This document shows, piece by piece, positions 18,530-26,218 of a DNA stretch of 64,000 nucleotides (its first letter is position 1; the number at the start of each line of letters is the position of its first letter). The DNA lies in contig NZ_AP022671.1 in NCBI RefSeq assembly GCF_011405515.1, positions 1,488,001 to 1,552,000 on the forward strand. The letters are read 5' to 3'. Source of the DNA: Nitrospira sp. KM1 (GTDB lineage: Bacteria; Nitrospirota; Nitrospiria; Nitrospirales; Nitrospiraceae). The notes below the pieces were generated by a model, which was not told the origin of the DNA, searched no databases, and saw only the letters and a list, made by a program, of their open reading frames with translations. A program made the position numbers and the translations under genes.

Positions 18530-20051
18530 TCAGCCCTTCACCGAGTCATTTCCGAGATCGTTCGTTATCAATCGAAATTGTTCAAGAGCTGATTCGAGGT
18601 CGTCGACGATTTCTTGGGCAATCACGTCTGGATTAGGGAGGTTATCGGAAGCCTCGAGGGACTCGTCTTTGAGCCAGAAGATGTCGAGGCTGGCTTTGTC
18701 GCGGGCGATGAGGTCGTCGTAGGCATAAGCGCGCCAGCGACCGTCCGGTTTCCTTTCGGACCAGGTAGCTTTACGCTCATGGCGATTCCCTCCGAACCGC
18801 TTGTCGGTCCGGTCGTTTAGGCCGTTGTAGCACTTCACGAAATCGTCCAAATCCTCACGCTTCAGCGTATTGGTCTTGAGCGTGAAGTGCTTGTTCGTGC
18901 GGAGGTCGTAGATCCAGAGCTTCTTGGTCCAAGGCGTCTCGCTCGCTGGCTTTGTCGAAGAAAAGCACGTTGGCCTTCACGCCTTGGGCGTAGAAGAGGC
19001 CTGTCGGTAGACGGAGCAGGGTATGCACGTCGCAGTCATGGAGTAGCTTGCGGCGGACCGTCTCCCCTGCCCCGCCCTCAAAGAGCACATTGTCCGGCAC
19101 AACGATCGCGGTGCGGCTGTTGACCTTCAACAGCGTCTTCACATGCTGGACGAAGTTCAATTGCTTGTTCGACGTAGTGGCCCAAAAGTCGTCTCGCTCG
19201 TAGGTCTCCCGCTCCCTTGACGCCTCGCCGTTCTGCCCCACCACCGTGTAACTGCTCTTCTTGCCGAACGGCGGATTGGTCAGCACGATGTCGTAGCGAT
19301 CGCCCGGGTCGCCGGCCAATGAGTCAGCCACGACGATGGGCTCATAATCTTGGCTGCCGATCCCGTGCAGCAAGAGATTCATCGCACAAAGCCGCGCGAC
19401 CGCGTGCACTAATTCACAGCCACGAAGCGTCTGCTCCTTCAGCGTTTTCTTCTGTGCCTTAGTCAGATTGGGATTGTTCTTCACAATATAATCATGTGCG
19501 GCAAGGAGAAACCCGCCGGTTCCGCAGGCCGGATCGCAAATCGTGTCACTCGGCTTTGGCGCGACACAGTCCACCATTGCTTGGATCAACGGACGTGGCG
19601 TGAAATATTGGCCGGCCCCACCCTTCACGTCTTCGGCGTTTTTTTGGAGTAATCCTTCGTAGGCATCGCCTTTCACATCGGCGCTCATCGCGGACCAGTC
19701 TTCCTTGTCGATCAGGTCCACAATCAGCCGGCGGAGCTTGGTTGGGTCTTGAAACTTGTTTTGGGACTTGCTGAAGATCAGCCCGAGCAGGCCTTTCTCA
19801 TTGCCGAGCTTCTCTAGACTGTGGCGGTAGTGGTCGAAGAGCTCATCGCCGTCCTTCTTGAGTAGGCTTTGCCAACCGCACTTGTCGGGGATCGGACTTG
19901 GCTGGTTGTACGGCGCCTTGGTCCGCTCATCGGCCATCTTGAGAAACAGCAAATACGTCAACTGCTCAACGTAATCACCATAGCTCATCCCGTCGTCACG
20001 GAGGACGTTGCAATAGTTCCAGAGTTTTTGGACGATGGCGGAAGGGCTCAT
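18530..20051 (-). pseudogene. hsdM: Type I restriction-modification N6-adenine methyltransferase HsdM, frameshifted
   Basis: Residues 1-360 of the first frame carry the HsdM N-terminal helical domain (SAIVQKLWNYCNVLRDDGMS), motif I DPACGTGGFLLAAHDY and catalytic NPPFG. Near 18937-18949 (within a repeated GCGA) the frame breaks by one base. The other frame continues with TPWTKKLWIYDLRTNKHFTL and ends in DNLPNPDVIAQEIVDDLESA, a normal HsdM C-terminus. The two parts together give about 507 residues, the usual length. No hsdS or hsdR is adjacent. Either the gene is dead or the break is a sequencing error. Confidence 0.85.
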
Positions 20052-20133
20052 GAGGTTAGATACCGGGCACTCTCTCCCAGAGGGCAGCGTGGAGGCGGAA
20101 GTCCAAATGACGGGCAGCGGCTTAGCTGTCTTC

Positions 20134-20346
20134 TTATGTTCCGGTCATGAGTTCAGCTTCCAGCGGATGCCCTTTGCGAAATCGGCTGACACCGAGCACA
20201 CTGAAGCCCAACACATGCCCTTGCTCGTCTACCCGTTCCATGACCGCATCGTGTGCGGTGGCCCTCATGAAACCCGGCGCCTCACGGAACTGCACTTCGA
20301 GGTAGTCCGCTTCCGGATCAAACCAGACTTTCACTTTTTCGGCCAT
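20134..20346 (-). CDS. DUF2283 small protein
   Basis: The 70-residue protein KVWFDPEADYLEVQFREAPG followed by DEQGHVLGFSVLGVSRF is a typical DUF2283 member: a beta-rich domain with DxxxDxLxV and a Gly-containing second half. Such genes often follow a DUF4258-like gene and the pair is thought to be toxin-antitoxin-like. Here the upstream partner is an internally deleted remnant that overlaps this start by 16 bp. AGGAG precedes the ATG by 6 nt. The function is not proven in the family. Confidence 0.75.
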   Translation of the reverse strand: MAEKVKVWFDPEADYLEVQFREAPGFMRATAHDAVMERVDEQGHVLGFSVLGVSRFRKGHPLEAELMTGT

Positions 20347-20500
20347 ACAGTTTCTCCTGCCTTGAGTTGATCAGTCGGAGACCGAAGCACCCGCTCAATC
20401 TCTGTGCCATCCCTGCCATTTCCTGATGCTGAAGAACGTGGGCAACCCGCTCATCGGTCATCCTAACGGATCGGCCAAAACAATCACGAATGACCTTCAT
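20331..20500 (-). pseudogene. DUF4258-like gene remnant with an internal deletion
   Basis: The N-terminus (MKVIRDCFGRSVRMTDERVA then HVLQHQEMAGM) matches small proteins often found upstream of DUF2283. After about 31 codons the frame leaves the family. A second frame ends in SPTDQLKAGETVWPKK and stops at 20331, like the normal C-terminus of these proteins. About 50 central codons seem to be missing and the two ends are out of frame. A short 60-codon frame is still open but is probably not functional. Confidence 0.55.
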
Positions 20501-20531
20501 TGATCTCCCCTAAAGACACAAATACACGAAG

Positions 20532-20630
20532 TCACCCCTGATTTAACGTATCGTCATAGCTCATCCCGTCGTCACGGAGGACGTTACAGTAGTTCCAGAG
20601 CTTTTGGACAATCTGGGTTGTAGGAGACAT
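20532..20630 (-). pseudogene. Second, truncated copy of the hsdM 5' end
   Basis: The minus strand from ATG 20630 reads MSPTTQIVQKLWNYCNVLRD then DGMSYDDT and stops after 32 codons. It is nearly the same protein start as the hsdM at 20051, and the DNA is similar but not identical. It is a fragment of another hsdM allele or an old partial duplication. Confidence 0.8.
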
Positions 20631-20696
20631 TCCGCTACTTTCTCATACGAATTGGGCGTGGGGACCGAAACCTTTGTACGTCGGAAACTTGGAACT

Positions 20697-21119
20697 CTAC
20701 ATCGATGACATCTTCCGTGGAATGAGAGGGCCGAGATCAGACAAATAACAGCTTGAGGAACTCGGCTGGCCACGACGAGAAGATCCGGCTGGCTGGGCTC
20801 CGGCAGATCGGCTAGCCGGTACAGATTGGAGTTCGGTTCCATACCGATCCAAAACCATCAGGCAGGTCGGCGCTTGCTGTGATGCAGATAAGACCACCAG
20901 CCGGATCATTCCAGCATGCGCCTGTTCACGCACCACGACCAACTCACCAAAGTCTTTGTCGAGGGTGACAAGAATGCGGCCCTCCTTATAGGCCAGGGCT
21001 AAGATCTCTTCATCACCGGGATCCTCGAGCCAATCTCCCGCCCAGATGACATCGTGCCCTGCGGCCTTCAGGGGAACCATGGCGGCACCCGACACGCAAG
21101 TATCGAGCAGAAGTTTCAC
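20697..21119 (-). pseudogene. DUF5615 PIN-like toxin, 3' end replaced
   Basis: Residues 1-93 match the DUF5615/Mut7-C PIN-like group: MKLLLDTCVSGAAMVPLKAAGHDV with the early Asp, then DEEILALAYKEGRILVTLDK and DKDFGELV. After LDRYGTELQS the frame runs into the AbiEi fragment in another frame and gives a Ser/Arg-rich tail without family resemblance. The gene overlaps the DUF433 gene by 4 bp, the normal order for this toxin-antitoxin-like pair. The core acidic residues are present, so some activity is possible, but the C-terminus is lost. Confidence 0.7.
20713..20842 (-). pseudogene. Fragment of an AbiEi-like antitoxin gene
   Basis: In one minus-strand frame the sequence NLYRLADLPEPSQPDLLVVA followed by SRVPQAVICLISALSFHG resembles the region after the winged helix in AbiEi-type (type IV) antitoxins. 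The N-terminal HTH and the C-terminal domain are absent. The fragment lies between the cut DUF5615 toxin and the hsdM fragment, with no start signal of its own. The family match is from memory. Confidence 0.55.
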
Positions 21120-21367
21120 GAAGCGGATTCGAGCGGCAAAGGTTCAATCCGCTCATGGCCGACGAGTCGATCTGCGTAGGCAAGGCGGGCTTGAATGTCT
21201 TCACGCTCCAACCATGGATACCCTTGCAGGATCATGTCGAACGTGTCGACGGCCGCGAGCATGCCGAGGACGTGTTCAACGGCGAGCCGGCGGCCTCGGA
21301 CAATCGGCTTCCCACCGAAAATCTTGGGGTTCACTGTGATGCACTTGAGGAGAAGTTGCTCAATCAT
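21116..21367 (-). CDS. DUF433 antitoxin-like protein
   Basis: The start is ATG 21367 because the family N-terminus begins there (MIEQLLLKCITVNPKIFGGK). The 83-residue protein has the DUF433 core: NPKIFGGKPIVRGRRLAVEH followed by YPWLEREDIQARLAYA. DUF433 is a small winged-helix-like domain usually paired with a PIN-like DUF5615 protein, which overlaps it here by 4 bp. It likely binds DNA and/or the toxin. Confidence 0.82.
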   Translation of the reverse strand: MIEQLLLKCITVNPKIFGGKPIVRGRRLAVEHVLGMLAAVDTFDMILQGYPWLEREDIQARLAYADRLVGHERIEPLPLESAS

Positions 21368-22193
21368 AGTCCGCCTCGCATGGCCGCATGGTAGCGCACT
21401 TGCGAAGAGAAGAACACCTTGCAAAATGCAGGCAGCTCATCCCGCCGGGCCACTGCCAGCAAAGCAGTGCGTCGCTCAAAGGTGGCATGAATAGCTTGAC
21501 ACAATACGGCGAGCACCGATGTCTACCGACGTTCTTCACTGCTTCGCAAAGTGTGCCAAAGCCTCAGCGCGAGCGTGCCGGAAGGAGCGGAGCCCCCAGT
21601 TCAACACTCTACAGGGTCGGCAGAGATCTTGTTGCGACTTGCGCCGAGGCGAGGGGTCCGCGACGCGAGGAATAACGAGCGTCACGCCTGCGGACGGCGC
21701 CGAGGTGGTGAGGCGCCAGGAATCCGCGCTTGGCGAACAGATGCGGTCGCGAGAACGACGGCGAGCACCGATGTCTACCGACGTTTCTTCACTGCTTCGC
21801 AAAGTGTGTCAAGGCTCAGCGCGACCGTTGCCGGAAGGAGCGGGCCCCATCAGTTCAGCACTCTACAGGGTCGACAGAGATCTTGTGGCGACTGGCGCGG
21901 AGGCGAGGGCACCGCACTTGGCGAACAGATGCGGTCGCGCGAGCGACGGCGAGCACCGATGTCTACCGACGTTTCTTCACTGCTTCGCAAAGTGTGTCAA
22001 GGCTCAGCGCGACCGTTGCCGGAAGGAGCGGGGGACCCAGCCAGACGTGGCGGAGCAGGAAAGCTGGAACTGACTGAGGCGACACGGTCGTAGACTGTGG
22101 CCGATGGAATTCCAGAAGGCTTCCAGCTTCGCCATGTCGGCAAGGGTCGCTCCTGCAGGCATGAGAGCGATTGAGGCCTGGCACACTCCCCTT
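21368..22193. other. Non-coding interval between the DUF433 gene and the proteasome operon
   Basis: It holds the tandem repeat described at 21508-22033, a small hairpin (CACTGC/GCAGTG) near 21450, and an inverted pair AGCTGGAA/TTCCAGCT near 22061 and 22121. The latter could be a weak end signal for the minus-strand operon. No gene is supported. Confidence 0.5.
21508..22033. repeat. Tandem repeat, about 188 bp unit, 2 complete and 1 partial copy
   Basis: The unit begins CGGCGAGCACCGATGTCTAC at 21507/21508, 21759 and 21947. Copy 1 is about 251 bp because it carries about 63 extra bases near 21655-21727. Copy 2 is 188 bp. Copy 3 stops after about 87 bp at the GGAAGGAGCGGG segment. Copies 2 and 3 are almost identical, and copy 1 differs at several bases. 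All three plus-strand frames are open through much of it, but no protein family is recognisable. Confidence 0.85.
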
Positions 22194-23204
22194 TTATTCT
22201 TTGGCGGGAATGTCTTCCGCCACGATCCCCGTTTCCGGCGCGGGAGCGGCGGTTTTGGTGACGGAAGGCGACCCGTTCTTGAACGGCAGATCGAGCAGCG
22301 CATAGGGATTGACCCGGGCGCCGTTCAGCTTGACGCCCCAATGGAGATGCGGCCCGGTGGCCCGGCCGGTTGCACCCACCTTGCCGATAACCTGTCCTGC
22401 CGTGACCAAATCCCCGTCTTTGACCAGAATGTCCGAGAGGTGAAAATACATGCTGTAGAAGCCGAGGCCGTGATCGACGAAGATGCCCCTGCCTGAGAAA
22501 ATATGATCGACGGTGAGCCGGACGATGCCGTCGTTGGTGACCGCGACATCCGTTCCCGTCGGCGCGCCGATGTCTTCGCCATTGTGCGGGTTGCGAGGCT
22601 TGCCGTTCATGACACGCACGCTGCCGAAAATGCCCGTTCGCTTGCCGGCGACCGGTTCGACGAAATTGCTCCTCCAGAGTCGAAGCGCCGAGTTCTCCGT
22701 CAGAGCCAGCTTCACCTGGTCCTGTTCGGCCTTCCAGCGGGCGGTATTCTTGTCGTCGAGATCGACCTTGTCCTTGGGAAGCTTCAGATGTTCGACAGCG
22801 AACTTTTCCTTGGCCACCAGCACATTGAAACTCAAGTGTCTGCTCTCGTCCTTCCGCTTAATGTCCACCGCGAGCTCATGGGTGCCCGGTTCGTCCTGCA
22901 TGTCGATCCCAAGCAGTCCCACATACCCCGGCGCTTCGCCTGCCCGCATCTCACGGAAAAACGGAATCGTGCGGTTCAGGAACCGGCCCGCCACGTCCGC
23001 CATGTCTTCCGTCTCCGCCACTTTGATCACCAGGACCTGCCCTTGCTTGCCGCTGTACTGTCCATCGATGCCCTTGGGTGGAGGAGGCTGATTGGGAAAG
23101 AGCGCAACGGGGAACACACTGGTAAGCAGGACGACCGTGATGATGAGCGTCCGATCGAGCCGGGACAGCCTGCTTCTCGCCTGTTTGAGCACCGGAATGA
23201 TCAT
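22194..23204 (-). CDS. LytM/M23-family metallopeptidase, end of the proteasome operon
   Basis: The start is ATG 23204, overlapping the pafA stop by 4 bp (ATGA). The 336-residue protein has one N-terminal membrane segment (about residues 16-36), a beta-rich middle part and a C-terminal M23 domain. The Zn site looks intact (HNGEDIGAP and HLHWG), so it is likely an active endopeptidase. M23 enzymes usually cut peptidoglycan peptides in the periplasm. Its coupling to the cytosolic Pup-ligase gene is unexpected, and any functional link is unknown. Confidence 0.85.
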   Translation of the reverse strand: MIIPVLKQARSRLSRLDRTLIITVVLLTSVFPVALFPNQPPPPKGIDGQYSGKQGQVLVIKVAETEDMADVAGRFLNRTIPFFREMRAGEAPGYVGLLGIDMQDEPGTHELAVDIKRKDESRHLSFNVLVAKEKFAVEHLKLPKDKVDLDDKNTARWKAEQDQVKLALTENSALRLWRSNFVEPVAGKRTGIFGSVRVMNGKPRNPHNGEDIGAPTGTDVAVTNDGIVRLTVDHIFSGRGIFVDHGLGFYSMYFHLSDILVKDGDLVTAGQVIGKVGATGRATGPHLHWGVKLNGARVNPYALLDLPFKNGSPSVTKTAAPAPETGIVAEDIPAKE

Positions 23205-24595
23205 CGGTAAAACCGGAGTCCGGATACTTGGGCCACGAGCTCGTCCACCCGGCGATTGACGGCACTGAATGGGTCCATGCAGAGGATGGTCTCTTCCCAA
23301 TAGCCATTAAGTTTGAGGTAGGTCCAATCCACCGTGTAGGACCGATTCTTCGCCCGCGCGAAGCGGATGAAATCTCCGCGGACCTTGGCGCGGGTGGTCT
23401 GAGGCGGCGTGGACATCGCGCGCTGCACGGCGTCTTCCTCCACAACGCGTTCGATCAGGCCTCGGGATTCCATCAGATAGTAGAGCCCGCGGGTGCGTTT
23501 CACATCGTGAAATTGCAGATCCAACAAGAATACCCTGGGATCGTCCCAGCCGCAGCCTTTTTTCTCGATATAGGATTGGATGAGGTGGCGCTTCGTGACC
23601 CAGTCGATCTCGCGGACGAGCTGCATCGGATCATCCTCAAGCTTGTCCAGAATGGCCGCCCAGCGGTTCCACACATCGTCGAGGATGGGGTCATGGTCCT
23701 GTTGAGCCAGATATTCCTGCGCGCGGTCCAGATAGACGCGCTGGATTTCCACGGCCGTCATTTGCCGTCCGTCATCGAGCTTCACTTTGCGTTTGACGCT
23801 GGGATCGCGGGAGATCTCCCTGATCGCCTTGACGGGATCTTCGAGCTCCATCCCGTGGACCGTATAGCCTTCCTCGATCATCGAGAGGACCAGCGCGGCC
23901 GTCCCCACCTTCAGATACGTCACCACCTCGGACATGTTGGAGTCGCCGACGATGATGTGCAAACGCCGGTATCGCTCGGCATCCGAGTGAGGTTCGTCGC
24001 GGGTATTGATGATGCTGCGCGAGGATGTCGTCGATGACGAGGTCTTCTCGTGGATATGCTGCGCGCGCTGCGAGACAAAGAATTGCGGCTTCCCTGAGAC
24101 CTTCAGGACCTTCCCCGCTCCGCTGAACACCTGGCGCGTGACAAAAAACGGGATGAGCTGCTCGGTGACCTTCCAGAAATCGACGTCCCGGCGCATGAGG
24201 AAATTCTCGTGGCATCCGTACGTGTTGCCGAGCGAGTCGGTGTTGTTCTTGAAAATATAGATTTCGCCGGACAGTCCTTCCTCCCGCAGACGTTCTTCAG
24301 CCGCAGGCAAGCAGGCCTCCAGGAGACGCTCGCCGGCCTTGTCGTGCACGACCAACTCCAAAATGTTGTCGCATTCCGGCGTGGAATATTCGGGATGGCA
24401 CCCGGTGTCCTGGTAAAAGCGCGCGCCGTTCACGAGAAAGGCGTTCGACGGCCAGCTGTTCGGAATCAGTCCCTCGAAAATATATCCGAGAACCTTTTCC
24501 ATCGGGAGATAGATCCGGCCGTTCGGCGAAAAGATGAGCCCGTACTCGTTCTCAAGGCCGAAAATCCGCTGTTTCATGGGACCGGGGGGCATCAT
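23201..24595 (-). CDS. pafA: Pup-type protein ligase PafA
   Basis: The 464-residue protein has the carboxylate-amine ligase start KQRIFGLENEYGLIFSPNGR and the conserved HPEYSTPECDNILELVVHDK and NNTDSLGNTYGCHENFL segments of the PafA/Dop family. RIFGLENEYG marks PafA, whereas Dop has a TETEFG motif. PafA joins the C-terminal Glu of a Pup-type modifier to substrate lysines with ATP. MKQRIF at 24577 is an alternative start. It lies 110 bp after prcA in the proteasome operon. Confidence 0.93.
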   Translation of the reverse strand: MMPPGPMKQRIFGLENEYGLIFSPNGRIYLPMEKVLGYIFEGLIPNSWPSNAFLVNGARFYQDTGCHPEYSTPECDNILELVVHDKAGERLLEACLPAAEERLREEGLSGEIYIFKNNTDSLGNTYGCHENFLMRRDVDFWKVTEQLIPFFVTRQVFSGAGKVLKVSGKPQFFVSQRAQHIHEKTSSSTTSSRSIINTRDEPHSDAERYRRLHIIVGDSNMSEVVTYLKVGTAALVLSMIEEGYTVHGMELEDPVKAIREISRDPSVKRKVKLDDGRQMTAVEIQRVYLDRAQEYLAQQDHDPILDDVWNRWAAILDKLEDDPMQLVREIDWVTKRHLIQSYIEKKGCGWDDPRVFLLDLQFHDVKRTRGLYYLMESRGLIERVVEEDAVQRAMSTPPQTTRAKVRGDFIRFARAKNRSYTVDWTYLKLNGYWEETILCMDPFSAVNRRVDELVAQVSGLRFYR

Positions 24596-24705
24596 GGATC
24601 GTGGTCACGTTTCCATGTGATGAGCCGTTTCGTGGTGTCGGTGAACAGAATACACGGTGAAACGGCTATCTTCAACCGAAGGGATGGATCTTGCCCGCGT
24701 GGCGG

Positions 24706-25389
24706 TCAGGCGAGGAGCTGCTTCGTTTCGGCGGTGGTGAAGCGGCGGAACTTCCTGCCGTCTCTCGTCCGGTCGAGAACGGCCACTTCCAGGCTTTCCG
24801 GCAGCAGTTTCACGTTTCCGGTCTGGTCCAGCGCGGTGATGCAGAGGGTGAGCGCGGTCTTGAGATCGGGCGATTGGGCCGGCAGCTTTTCCTTGAGGAC
24901 CGTCTGCACGGCTTCGGATTTGCCGCCGATCACCGCGGACTGCTTTTCGTCGATGATGCTGCCGTCGAAGGAGATGCGGTACATCTCATTGGCATGGCCG
25001 TTGTGCCCGATCTCCACGACGAGAATCTCGACTTCGAGCGGTTTCATTTCCTGACTGAAGATCGTGCCGAGACTTTGCGAATAGCCGTTGGCCAGCGACC
25101 GGCCCGTCACGTCCTCGCGGCTGTACATGAACCCCTTGAGGTCGGCATGCCGAATGCCGGCCTTCCGCAAGTTCTCGAATTCGCTGTACTTGCCCGCGCC
25201 TGCGAACGCGATGTTGTCGTAGATCTCGGAAATCTTGTGGAGGGTGGCGCTGGGATTCTCGGCGGCGAGCAGGATGCCGTTCACATATTCCATGGCAATG
25301 ATGGAACGTCCCTTGGCGATGCCTTTCTTGGCATACTCCGCCTTGTCCTGCATCATCTGTTCGGGGGAGACGTAGTAGGGCATCGCCAT
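24706..25389 (-). CDS. prcA: 20S proteasome alpha subunit
   Basis: The 227-residue protein begins MAMPYYVSPEQMMQDKAEYA with KGIAKGRSIIAMEYVNGILL, the alpha-subunit H0 helix region and first strands. It lacks an N-terminal catalytic Thr. Alpha heptamers form the gated outer rings of the core and dock the Mpa C-terminus. AGGAG lies 9 nt before the ATG. The prcB stop is 13 bp upstream. Confidence 0.93.
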   Translation of the reverse strand: MAMPYYVSPEQMMQDKAEYAKKGIAKGRSIIAMEYVNGILLAAENPSATLHKISEIYDNIAFAGAGKYSEFENLRKAGIRHADLKGFMYSREDVTGRSLANGYSQSLGTIFSQEMKPLEVEILVVEIGHNGHANEMYRISFDGSIIDEKQSAVIGGKSEAVQTVLKEKLPAQSPDLKTALTLCITALDQTGNVKLLPESLEVAVLDRTRDGRKFRRFTTAETKQLLA

Positions 25390-25402
25390 GGATGAACACT
25401 CC

Positions 25403-26218
25403 TTACAGGCGGCGGGTCGAAATCATGGTGTCGTAGATACCACGGATCTGCTGTTCCGCCACGTCGGTAATGCCGGCGGCGCTCACGATCTTGGCGGTCG
25501 GATAGATCCCTCTCACGAGATCGGGACCGCCCGTGCCGACGTCGTCATCCGCGGCATTGTAGAGGGCCAGGAAGGCCAACTTCAGCGCCTCGGCCTCGGT
25601 CAATCCTTTCTTGAAATGCTCGCGCATCGTGCCTCTGGCATCCTTCCCGCCTGAGCCGATCGCATGATAGTCGGACTCTTCATAGCGTCCACCGGCCAAG
25701 TCGTACTTGAAGATGCGCCCCTCCGAACGTTTCACGTCGTAGCCGACATACAGCGGCATGACGACCAGCCCTTGAAAGACCATCGGAAGGTTCGCCTTGA
25801 CCATCTGCCCCAGCTTGTTGGCCTTGCCTTCGCAGGACAGTTGGACGCCTTCAAGCTTTTCATAATGCTCTAATTCAGTCTGGAAGAGTTTCGCCATTTC
25901 GACGCAGGGACCCGCCGCCCCGGCAATGGCCATGGCCGAATATTCATCGATCTTGAACACTTTCTCGATCCGCCGTTCGGCGATCTGAAATCCCTCGGTC
26001 GCCCGCCGGTCGCCGGCGATCACCACGCCCTGTTGGTACTTGATGCCCAGAACGGTGGTCGCTTGCGGCACGCTCACGACTCCGGAGCCTCTCATGACGT
26101 CCGACCCGGCGGTCGCGGGAGCGGCGGCGCGTCCGTGCAGTGTGAGGTCGGGATGATGAACGCTGAGAAAATCGAAAAAGCTGGGGTCGTCGTGGTTGGG
26201 CAGAAAGGGAAGTTTCAT
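25403..26218 (-). CDS. prcB: 20S proteasome beta subunit
   Basis: The 271-residue precursor has a propeptide of 53 residues and then T54 in PQATTVLGIKYQQGVVIAGD, the expected N-terminal nucleophile after self-processing. GDRRATEGF and GAAGPCVEMAKLFQTELEHY follow, as in bacterial PrcB. Beta heptamers form the inner proteolytic rings. The start overlaps the dop stop by one base (TAATG), so the genes are coupled. Pup often lies between dop and prcB in other bacteria, but there is no space for it here. Confidence 0.94.
   Translation of the reverse strand: MKLPFLPNHDDPSFFDFLSVHHPDLTLHGRAAAPATAGSDVMRGSGVVSVPQATTVLGIKYQQGVVIAGDRRATEGFQIAERRIEKVFKIDEYSAMAIAGAAGPCVEMAKLFQTELEHYEKLEGVQLSCEGKANKLGQMVKANLPMVFQGLVVMPLYVGYDVKRSEGRIFKYDLAGGRYEESDYHAIGSGGKDARGTMREHFKKGLTEAEALKLAFLALYNAADDDVGTGGPDLVRGIYPTAKIVSAAGITDVAEQQIRGIYDTMISTRRL

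Noticed and set aside
21508-22033. A CRISPR array
   Set aside because: The repeat unit is about 188 bp, with no short repeat-spacer pattern and no cas genes nearby.
21508-22077. Open frames in all three plus-strand frames across the tandem repeat
   Set aside because: Frames open because the repeat lacks stop codons, not from coding. The different frames all look low in information and share no family.
24596-24705. A Pup gene between prcA and pafA
   Set aside because: The gap is only 110 bp and has no open frame with Pup-like composition or a Gly-Glu/Gly-Gln end.
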